In this document: positions 55,101 to 64,000 of the stretch, in pieces
How the letters are laid out: every line of letters begins with the position of its first letter
Numbering within the stretch: position 1 is the stretch's first letter
Assembly: GCA_944470555.2 (NCBI GenBank)
Contig: OX104130.1
Span: 68,019,160 to 68,083,159, forward strand
Length of the DNA stretch: 64,000 bases
Source of the DNA: Heterobilharzia americana
Taxonomy: Eukaryota; Platyhelminthes; Trematoda; Strigeidida; Schistosomatidae
Direction: 5' to 3'
Position numbers and translations under genes: made by a program
The notes under the pieces: generated by a model
Databases searched by the model: none
What the model saw: only the letters and a program-made list of their open reading frames with translations
What the model was told of the DNA's origin: nothing

Positions 55101-56492
55101 CATTGAGAATTTAGCAAGGCATTCACCTCCGCTAGCATTTCTTCATTGTTGGAGCTGGTGTCGAGGTTATGTACCAGGCCCTTCCCAGTGGACACTTTAG
55201 TGATGGCGAGGCCATTCAACCCTTATTTGTATTGTCGCTCAGCTGCCCTCACTTCATGCGCCTCAACGTACATTGCTTTTCGCTTTTCCAGGTTGAAACT
55301 CGAGTCGTCCCCTGACCATCATAGTTGCAGTTGCCACGGGTAGTTACAAAGTACGCTACAGTGGTCTTCCTCCTTTACCTCCTTCCGTATCTTGACATAG
55401 CCAGCACAAAAAAGGATAGACGGGGAGATTTTTCGAGGTAGGATGTTTTACTTTATTCTTAGGTTCTCTCTGGTTTCGACGTAATAATCATGAAGTATTT
55501 TCACTTCCGAAATACAATAAAACCGTTTTCCTGGCAGGCGGCGAGGCCAACTGACACAAATCACAGATTCATGTCTACGGTTTCGATTGAGTTCTTTACG
55601 TACTTTACATGAACATGGAACAAAACAGACACTCATCTGCCGAGTATTTACAGTAAAAGAAATTCGGTTGGCCGGTTAATTTTTAGCAAGGATAAACTTT
55701 TCTCGAAATTCTTTCTGGACAGTAAGAATAACTTCACGATACCTTCTCAACTATCTTCATGAAGGGTGATGGTTTCTTGGAACTGAGTGACGACACTTCG
55801 GCGTCTTCTATTTGGAGTGCAGGCATCTTTCTGCTGTTCGGGTGCACACACCAGTGTCATTTGTATAGTTATCTCTTCATGAACTCGCAGTACCGTTAGG
55901 GTACCCTGCAGCCATCGCGGCACAAGTTGTGGGCAGACGTTTCACGTACTACCGATATTGCTCAATTCCACTTACTATGGTCATCATGCGATGGAGTTCC
56001 AATTGGTTGCTGTACAGTGTGTACTAAATTGCTGTGAGTATTTTTGACACAGGGGGCGATCCTTCCCTTGAGACACCAAAGTTGTACTTTACTCCTACTT
56101 GGCTTGTGTAGCAGTTTGATATGTCGTTGAGGAAGATATTTTCCCCGCTAGCCTGGAATTTCGTACCCGGTTAGTAGGCTGGGCAGACTTGTTTCGACTA
56201 TCACAGAAATGCATGGGAAGAACAAGTAGAAAAACGGGTTCGTGCAAACAATATTTATAAAAAGGTGAGTGGGCAAACTGTAAGAAGATAGAAACCTTTA
56301 AGAAGCTGGCTGCGTAGCCTTTACCTGACGTGTAATCACTCTTAATTAGACCTGTGTGCACCAGTGCTAGCTGTCTAGTACCTTTTCACTTATAAGTATT
56401 GAGGCCAGAAGACAAATAAGAAAACAAGTTGGAAGATGAAATTGCTCAGAGGGGTGTTTTATCAACTAGTCTGTAGTCGAAGGGTTACTCTG
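52151..56492. other. Long unassigned stretch
   Basis: By eye the base composition is less AT-rich than the left half of the window. Short frames such as that at 55022-55219 on the minus strand (STGKGLVHNLDTSSNNEEML, NALLNSQCRHLVRLTLETSR) and 54493-54678 do not match a family I know. A string CATGCTGGGAATTCCATACT with GATAAAGCTATTATTATTAA near 54150-54200 repeats the arrangement next to the (ATT)n at 28480-28540. Probably old repeats plus intergenic DNA. Confidence 0.4.
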
Positions 56493-57227
56493 TGTAGCGG
56501 CCAGAATCCAATAATCTTGGCCTGAACGCGGGAGATAACTAGACGGTGTCAACCGACGTGAATCTGACTAGTTCCTGCGTTCTACTGTATAGCTTCCGAA
56601 CTTCCGCGAGTGACGCACAGTCAAAGGTTGGATCAAAATATCAAAACACGGTTTGTAGTAATTCAGCAGTAAATTCGTAACAAAATCTGTGGTACTGTCA
56701 AAGCAGTAATAAGTTATGTCAAAATTACGAAAATACCTCAACAGCACCGTTGGATGACTATACAGCCCAAAACGTTCTCGGGTGTAAATACGTACTACAC
56801 GGTAAAAACTGGTTAAACAAATACAACTGTTAAGTACCTGACAGTCAATAAGAATATTCCCGACAAAAGGGATGAAAACTCTGTCTACCAGAATCAAATC
56901 AACAAACAAACGTTCCAGTAGACAGTCAAAAGACAGACGGTCAAATCACTGCACAACCGTAAGTTGAACCAAAACAAAATGTCGGGCGCAGTAAAACAAC
57001 ATCAGCTTGCCAACAACAGGAAAGTGGAACATTTATAATAAGTCTGAAACGTACAAAGGCGAATACCGAGTGCAAAGTCAAATAAGACAGTTAAACAAGC
57101 AAATAACATTACACCGGCTAGGGTCAAAGGTACACCATCCATAACGAGGGTAAAAATATTAAAATAAATGTCAATACAATCAAATAAGGGCGATCGGGAG
57201 GGATTTTCAGATCAATTTTCCGTTACA
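56493..57227 (-). repeat. Solo LTR, copy 2 (inverted)
   Basis: Inverted, near-identical partner of 44153-44888 (735 versus 736 bp) with its own perfect duplication CTCTG (56488-56492 and 57228-57232), so an independent insertion reduced to a solo LTR. A one-base deletion shortens the shared internal open frame to 113 codons (56909-56568). Confidence 0.88.
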
Positions 57228-57232
57228 CTCTG

Positions 57233-58289
57233 GAGGAAAATGCCATGGGTTACCTGTCTACAGATAACTGAAACATGGACTACGAATATGTGGCTGTTAG
57301 TGTGCATGAACAAGTCTTTAGAATGCCAAACGTCGAGTGACGGATAAATACATATTGAAAAAATTCCAAGGCTTATTTACCGACCAGCTGTTGGTGGGCT
57401 TTCCTCTAACTACTGGGCGCGCTGCTGCAGGGAGCTGTGTAGAAGAGTGTGAGTTTGGTGCCGACCATAAGAATCTGAAGGAGAAAAGGGGAGGAAAGAA
57501 ACTTGGGCCGACGACTCAGTAGGTGCACGGGGCGCAATTATACTTAGTAGTAAGAGAAAGTCGACAGACAGTAGTGATTCACGGAGAAGTGGTGAGGCGG
57601 TCTAGAAGCCAAAACTGGAGACCGGAAGAGTAAGGCTTCAAATGACTTGAGTATGAACACCTTCTGACACTACAGGAGGGTGTTTAGCCAATATTTAGAT
57701 ATTTCAAACACCTGTTCTAGACCTATAAGTGGTTTATGCTCGGAAAATGGGCTGCAACTTCCGGCTGACCATCCTGCCCTCTGCCCTTATGCAGAGCGTG
57801 CAACCACGGGCTTCAGACGAGTAACTGCTTGAAGGGGAGATACTTAGTGCGGAACGACTTCCGAAGAAAAAAGGCTTGGCCGGTTGACCACCTGTAACAA
57901 AAGAGGGGTGGTGCCGCATGGACATAGCGATTAGTCCTGGAGACAAGAAATATATATACGGAGGCAGTGACAGCCAGTCAGTAACCGAACCAAGTTAGGC
58001 TCACAGACACGTTCGTTTCTAACCCAAGAAGTCCATTCCGCTACGCTGCTTTGTTTCGGGAGGCTAAAGCGAGTGTCTCCTGGCTACTGGGTCCAGCGAA
58101 ATGGTTAGTAGTGACAGTGAAGCAGACGAACTCCCAAGTGATTAGTATTTGAAAATCTTTTCATTGTCGATCGCCTACTGAGAAGCGTACGAACACCCAA
58201 CTAACAAAGTGGGACTCGGCCGTTGAATTAAGCGTTGAGCTAGTGCAGCACAACCTGTTACCGATAAAGGAATAAAAATTGGGCACTGT
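57233..58289. other. Unassigned stretch upstream of LINE relic
   Basis: Contains TATATATACGGAGGC near 57950 and short frames; may be the 5' part of the LINE that follows, but I cannot show it. Confidence 0.35.
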
Positions 58290-59965
58290 GGTAGATTGTG
58301 GCTCTATTTTAGTCAGTTTACCAGCAATATCACACATTCGGACAGTATCATTCGCAGAGTGAAGGCAAGTACGCCAGCTATTGTATACCAACCGGTAAAT
58401 GATACTATTACACCGTGAAACATTAATAAACTGGCCAAAATGGAACTATAGACTGTTACTGCCCACAAAGGACACCTCTCCGGAACCAGTTGAAATCCAT
58501 ACGGAAGCACTGCGGGAAGGAGGATTAGTCTTAACTGAGACCTTGAACAAGTTACTTGAGGGTTCTCTGAGTCAAGGGAAGGTGTCTAATTCATGAAAGT
58601 TGAGCAATATAACCCGGTCTTAAGACAGCGTCAACGAAGCAGCCCGAAGAAGTAGAGACCGGTGACTCGTTTACCCTTACTTTCTAAGTAACATAATTAT
58701 AAATTTATGATGGACTGAGGGATAACCTTATGGTGGCTAACTTCCTCGCACCCGAATAACAAGGATTTTAAAAGAGTACCCCTGCACCGCTAACACTGTG
58801 GTAAGCAGGTAGGCTGGCATTGTCGACCTTCAAGGTCGAATTGATGTTATTTGTCTTGGCTTCGCTAATGCGGGAGTTGTCCCTGCGACAAATCTACAGA
58901 CGTGGAGGCCATTCACCAATTGTTTTTACTCGTAATATACCCACGAATACAGGACCCGGGAGGAATACAGTATAGTAGTCAGATCGAATAGCATATTTGA
59001 GAGATCGTGTCAAAATACCCGCGCATTCCGACTAGCTGACTGCAGAATAGATTCCAGCAGTACGACGTAACACGGCAGGATGCCGAATGGCACGGATGCA
59101 TGAACGACTTGCCACAACAGGTTTCTTTCGAAATTCTTCTCTTTCAAATTAAATGGAACGATGAAAGGAAGTCAAAAGCGAGGAAGGCTGTTTTTTTAGA
59201 GGAAAACGAGCTAGCTTCAAAACTGAGAAGTCAATAACGGGCTGGCATTTGGTCCTGAAAAGCCGGAGGTTGTACATTTACATGCCGTGTATGAAGCCTG
59301 AATGGCACGAGACTCGAAGCATCACTGATGTAAATGTATTTGATCGTTTTAGTCTCTCAGCACTTGAAATCGCATGCCGATTGTGACAGAAGCGCATTTC
59401 GTGGAAGCTTGGCCCCGGTAACTCTGAGACGAATTTTCGGACAATTTGATCACTGATTTCTGCACCGAACGTTTAGCAGCTTCATACGGCCCTACCTAGT
59501 GTTCAGCACTATCGTCTTCTCTCTGTCTCTGAATAAGGACTACTTAGGTTTAGGACGTTTCCAGAGGCGCTTGGCCAATTCTGTTGGAGGACTTGGGCTT
59601 AAAACACATAAAGAACGACCGGTTGCGATAGTTCTGTATCTGCTGGAATATAGAAGACTAAGCGAAGGCTTGACAATGACCCACAACATTCTGAGAACCC
59701 TCGGACACCCACTCCGTCACTGATTGAATAAAAGCTGCACCACCTATCTTGGAGGACATACAGAAACCGAGCCTGAAATATAGCAAATTGGGTATCAGGG
59801 ACAGCTTCTACTCATTCATAGTTGTTAGACCCTGAGTTACGCTTCCTGCAGAAGTGACCCAGGCCACTTCCTCTGAATCCTTTAAGCGCCAACTGGACGC
59901 TTACTTGACATGTGCCTGGGATCTGCCAAAAACTAGTTGAATCTTCATATTTTAACCATTACTTT
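58290..59965 (+). pseudogene. Jockey/CR1-like LINE relic
   Basis: In scattered frames: SPEPVEIHTEALREGGLVLT, LNKLLEGSLSQGKVSNS (58485-58595), corresponding to the PGPDxIxPxxL..L..LF..SL..G..P..W block of RT. The frame at 59499-59723 has LSLNKDYLGLGRFQRRLANS and LLEYRRLSEGLTMTHNILRT, the thumb. Finally comes a degraded LPAEVTQATSSESFKRQLDA-like tail near 59845-59910. Typical decayed ORF2 with C-terminal RVVxxWNxLPxxV motif. Confidence 0.68.
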
Positions 59966-60300
59966 TTTTTCTTTCTTTACTTGTACACAGGTTAAAAATC
60001 ACAAGAAATAGTGATCCACGGATTTTGGAAGCTGAAACCAGTTAAGCGAAAGCTTCTTCTATTCCCTTAACAACCTTTTGAACCATTTGAACGACATCAC
60101 TATTCGAAGTGTTCAGCAATATTAAATGTTGAAATCTGCTCGTATTATCCAAAAGATGAGATGAAGTTTGGAACGGAGACCGATTCTTTTTTCAACTTGA
60201 GGTTTCCGTGCATTCTGGACAAGTAGCACAATACATTAGTACAAGACACTTTTAGTACTCAGATTGTTGCGCTGAAGGTCATTTACACGTGAACTTGGCG

Positions 60301-60941
60301 ATGAATTGGTTTTTTCTTAGTTTGTTAAGTGTATTTGTAAATCTTGGTATGTAAAAACTTTTTTCTGTAGTAATTACAGAGTTTAGTCATCTCATGTGAT
60401 GAATTTGATGTTAAGCCTATTACCTATTCGACGAGTGAAGCAGTGCTATCTTCTGAGACTGTTATATTAGTTGAAGGTGAAGCGAAGTGTAAAGGAAAGG
60501 GAGTAAGTGCCTGTTATTCATTAGCTATTCTAAGTCCTCTGATCTCTTCGCCGAGCTAAATGGAGTCCTCCAACCGGTCAGTCGACACATAGAAACAAAC
60601 AACTTCCAAGTATATACATTTTTTGATGATAACGGAGTCATTGCCAATAGGTATCATTTATTTTGAATCACAAAAGTGTTCCGAAAGGGGAATATATTGT
60701 TCGATTTTACAATGACAAAGGCGTTACTGCCTTGCTCCGAGCAATGAAGGGTGGTTCAGCCTCAGATGTACCTCCCGTATTTACAGTTACCGTCCGACAT
60801 AAAGTAAGTTAACTATTTGCTTATGATTTTACTTACTAGGGTATTTCGTACAAGCCCGTTGTATACTGTGAAACGGTGGCGCTTTTGACAATTCTGCTAG
60901 TAGCTTTTGGAGCCATTATTACCAAAAACAAGTCGTTTTAG
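60301..60941 (+). CDS. SSR4: Translocon-associated protein subunit delta (TRAP-delta)
   Basis: Five exons: 60301-60346, 60387-60502, 60535-60650, 60677-60803, 60840-60941. Introns of 40, 32, 26 and 36 bases, all GT..AG; 507 coding bases, 168 residues (human SSR4 has 173). Signal peptide MNWFFLSLLSVFVNL; lumenal part with ITYSTSEAVLSSETVILVEG and two cysteines (ISCDEF, AKCKG) as in the family's disulfide; AELNGVLQPVSRH; PKGEYIVRFYNDKGVTALLR; PPVFTVTVRHKG; C-terminal membrane span ETVALLTILLVAFGAIIT and a short tail KNKSF. The protein is part of the ER translocon-associated complex that assists protein translocation. Intron 1 has alternative AG choices; the one used keeps the frame. It is the only host gene here I identify by family. 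Confidence 0.9.
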
Positions 60942-61565
60942 GACTATGTTTTCTCTTATCTTTCATTGTACATGTACATGACATTTGGTTTTCTAACAGA
61001 CTTGTTCTTCAAGTGTTTTGTTGTACTCATAACTTTTTTGTAGAAAGATTATGGTTGCTTACTCATAGCTTTTAATTGACAGTTATACTAGTTGGTAAAA
61101 TAAGTTCCATGTCGGGTTACGAAAGTATTGTGTTATCGTTTTCAACACAAGCTTCAGGTTAGTATCTACAGTATGTGCTAATTCATATGGTCGTGTATTG
61201 TCCTCTTCAGTTTACTTTTACTGTTTAGATCATGGTTGTTAAAAGCAACCTAAACTGTCACAGTGTGCTCGTATATGGGTATCATGGATTTAAGTAGTTT
61301 ATAGCTTTCGTGTTCTCACTGATTTGACTTCTGTGTTCTCCTCACAACCACACTTTTTCATGCCTTTGAGTCCCTTTCATCAGTTACAAGAATGGGGCAG
61401 TCGACCACCGTATTTGCATCTTTTTTTCGTGACTTATTTCAGTCACAGCACACCTATTTACAAGAGTGGTTTGTTTTCATTGTGATACAGTAATTGTAAG
61501 AGATGGCAGTACTTGCGATGATATCAGAAGTTCTGAGTTATCCTGCTATTCGTTTCGTCCGTACA
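60942..61565. other. 3' flank of SSR4
   Basis: T-rich sequence likely to hold the SSR4 3' untranslated region; no canonical AATAAA close to the stop was noted. Nothing else recognised. Confidence 0.5.
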
Positions 61566-62352
61566 GTAGGATCAAGGATATAACCTTGATAAGGTACTAG
61601 CGAGCAACCCTACCGATAGCTGCTACCTTGACGTAGTGGCCGGGCTGGCATATCACAATGACCCAACGAGCTATGCTGGTGGAACGCTTGTTCCCTCGAG
61701 GTCCTACCATACCAGAAAGGTCTGTTGGGTAGTGGTTAGACGAAAAGCAGTTACCGTTGTAGTGTAAATTGCTACACTATGATGGGGGTCTGAGGGCGAA
61801 GTCGTACTGCTGCTAGCTGGATGGGGTGTGACAGCAGTAAGGTGTTTCCCTTGGATGACCAGCAGTGCCATGCTGATGCTGCCTTCTCAGTGGAAGGGGG
61901 GGTTAGAAAAGGTCGGCCCCAAAAATAACACACTCCACCACGCCCCACGGTCTGCCGGGCCGGCGGTGTTGGTTCACTTGTCGTTTCCTTTCACCATCCG
62001 GCCCCAAAAATACAAAAATTCAAAATAATCATACTCAAAAGGCTGGGTGTGACAGGCCTCAAGCAGATGTCCGATGGGCTCTGCGGTCACACAAATCTCT
62101 TTCAGGTACCTTAAGAAGAAATAGCCTTCCACGGTGTGGGCAGCCGGGAAGTGTCAACCGCCCTCACAACTCTGTCAGCACCCAAGTTTCTTCTGACTGC
62201 TATCCTCCTCCTCCATCATTACCTTCTAATCTTCCTTCACGTCTCTTAATTAATGATGCTGCATCATCTTCAATTTCTCCTACCTCTGCAGCCTTCGACA
62301 ACGATCTGAGTCCACAGAACAGCATCCCTGGTCTCCTTAAACCACGCTCCAA

Positions 62353-63627
62353 ATTACATATTGGAGCCTTCAATGTCCGCACCCTCCGTCAAATTGGCCA
62401 ACAGGCTTCGTTGGCAAAGACTCTAGCAACTCGGGCATGGATGTGTGCTGTGTTTGTGAGACACGCATACAGGACCCAAGTGTGGTTATTCACCTGACCT
62501 CTCCTGACCAATCTGGTGAATCTGCAAAATTCACCCTTCGAGTTTCTGGAGATTCGATAGCTAGCTCTCGTGGTCTTGCAGGTGTAGGTATAGCATTAAG
62601 CACCAGGGCAGAAAACTCACTACTAGACTGGATCCCAGTTGATAGTCGCCTCTGCGCTATGAGGCTGAACGGCACAGTGAGAACTAAAAGGAATAGTGAG
62701 ACTCGCCGTTGTCTCTTTGTAATCTCTGCTTACGCACCCACTGACTGTAGTTCGGATGAAGTGAAGGACGAGTTCTACCATAAACTGTCTAACCTCCTCT
62801 CGAAAGCCAAACGTTCGGACGTAGTGGTTGTTGCAGGTGACCTCAACGCACAGGTGGGTAGACTGAGTGAGGCAGAAAGGCACTTAGGTGGCACTTTCGG
62901 AATCCCAGCTGAACGTACAGATAACGGTGATCGCCTATTACAACTATGCTCAGATAACCGCCTATTTTTAGCCAGCACAAATTTCAGACATAAAGAAAGG
63001 CACTGTCTGACCTGGCGTCCACCGAGCTCGACTCAGCGATGGACACAGATAGACCACATTGCTATTAGTCATCGCTGGAGAGGATCGGTGGAAGACTGCC
63101 GCTCCTTCTGGAGTACGTGTTTGGACAGCGATCATGCGTTGGTCCGAGCACGTATATGCCTGCGTCTCAATGGACGTAGAAAAAATTTGGCAACAAAACC
63201 ACTACGAGTTCTGCTGGACAACGAAAACACCAAAGCCGTGTTCAGTGAGAAGTTGGCTAGGCAGTTATCGGAACAAAAGACTGTCACTCATCCAGAAGAA
63301 GCTTGGTGCCATCTTCAGTCTACTGTAAAAGCAGCACTGGAGACTGTAGCCGACTCCAAGATAATGGCTAAAAAGAGCCAGTGGATATCAGCAGCTTCTT
63401 CCAAACTAATGGATGCACGTGAATGCATCCCTGCAGGCTCTGAGTACAATGAAGAGCGAGCGCAACTTAAAAATAAACTGACGAAAAGTCTGCGCAACGA
63501 TCGTGAACAGTGGTGGGCAGCAAAGGCTAAAGAGATGGAAAAGGCAGCGGCGATCGGTAACAGTAGACAGTTATTTAGACTTTTGAAGGAGGGGGGAAAT
63601 GGTCAACAACAGTTAGTGAGGTTATAG
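62353..63627 (+). pseudogene. RTE endonuclease and linker, catalytic residues intact
   Basis: LHIGAFNVRTLRQIG (Asn of the active site) lies in one frame; a one-base shift near 62433 leads into MDVCCVCETRIQ (Glu), ISAYAPTDC, VVVAGDLNAQVG (Asp, Asn), TQIDHIAISHRW and LDSDHALV (Ser-Asp-His). All catalytic positions are present, unlike in the SR2-like copies. The frame closes at 63627 after a second shift in a GGGGGG run near 63595; the linker has LFRLLKEGGNGQ. In the family this domain nicks the genomic target. Confidence 0.82.
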
Positions 63628-64000
63628 CGGAGAAGGACGGATCGGCGATTCACTCGCAGGGAAGGCGACTGGGACGATGGGCAGAACACTTTGAGGAACA
63701 GTTTAACTGGCCTCCAGCCACCATTGCGCTGCCCGCTATCCAGTCGGACCCTGAATGGGACATAGAGACAGGTCCCCCAACACTAGAAGAAGTTGAGAAA
63801 GCGGTAGGTAGCCTGAAACGGGGAAGGGCAGCAGGACCAGACGGACTACCTGCTGAGGTATACAAGAATGGTGGTAGAGTTCTCTTAGTCAGGCTAACGG
63901 AAGTGTTAGCCAGTATATGGGAATCAAATACGATCCCCTCCGACTGGTCTAAGTCACTGATCATCCCAGTCTTCAAGAAAGGCGAGAAGTCCTCTTGTGA
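63600..64000 (+). pseudogene. RTE reverse transcriptase, N-terminal part (truncated by window)
   Basis: After the frameshift the reading frame continues TVSEVIAEKDGSAIHSQGRR, LGRWAEHFEEQFNWPPA, VGSLKRGRAAGPDGLPAEVY and SDWSKSLIIPVFKKGEKSSC, open to the last base. The palm with FADD would lie beyond the window. Confidence 0.82.

Larger units (their letters stand above)
61566..64000 (+). mobile_element. Perere-3-like RTE LINE, 5' half, runs off window
   Basis: Begins with a GC-richer leader (about 61566: GTAGGATCAAGGATATAACC, with a 7-bp hairpin ATCAAGG/CCTTGAT). It then has an N-terminal region rich in Ser/Pro, the endonuclease and the start of RT, and is cut by the window end. It belongs to the same lineage as the relics at 18.5-20 kb and 26.4-27.5 kb. 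The exact 5' boundary and duplication could not be fixed. Confidence 0.78.

Overview
The window reads as a repeat-rich, AT-rich flatworm chromosome segment, most likely from a schistosome blood fluke. The evidence is: (i) tRNA-headed SINE-like repeats carrying hammerhead ribozyme folds of the known schistosome Sm-alpha kind; (ii) RTE-clade LINEs resembling SR2 and Perere-3; (iii) several Penelope-like elements with GIY-YIG endonuclease; (iv) a CsRn1/Boudicca-type gypsy element with a CHCC Gag knuckle; and (v) one clear host gene, the TRAP-delta subunit SSR4, split by introns of only 26-40 bases. No species name is claimed.

Layout. 0-11 kb: Penelope-like pieces (451, 5830, 7850 and 9850), hammerhead SINEs, and a gag-like cassette between 265-bp inverted repeats (3957-5000). 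11.78-18.5 kb: a full-length RTE element on the minus strand (11784-18495, 11-bp target duplication) split by a second full-length copy of the same family on the plus strand (12614-15959, 13-bp target duplication); this makes a palindrome of about 2 x 2.5 kb. It sits beside an older Perere-3-like RTE relic (18.5-20 kb). 20-25 kb: hammerhead SINEs, a 74-bp-arm hairpin, a retroelement RNase H scrap, a possible host terminal exon and a Penelope relic. 26-36.5 kb: LINE fragments, a possible host exon, and two RTE 3' fragments in inverted orientation that share the same microsatellite expansions, each followed by a 680-bp direct repeat containing a foldback hairpin. 37-43 kb: more SINEs, a second large hairpin and two Penelope relics in opposite orientation. 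44-57 kb: two solo LTRs of one family in opposite orientation, each with a perfect 5-bp target duplication. Between them lies a young gypsy element (45268-49904) whose LTRs are nearly identical but whose pol has lost the integrase. 50-60 kb: two decayed CR1/jockey-like LINEs and a long stretch I cannot assign. 60.3-60.9 kb: SSR4. 61.6 kb to the end: the 5' half of a Perere-3-like RTE element running off the window.

Most coding potential belongs to selfish elements. Autonomous-type elements (RTE, Penelope, gypsy) are mostly broken, while short non-autonomous units (SINEs with ribozymes, integrase-less gypsy, foldback elements) look more recently active and presumably relied on proteins made elsewhere. 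The observations most worth following are three distinguishable hammerhead SINE families, the self-nested RTE palindrome with patchy homogenisation, and the integrase-deleted gypsy element.
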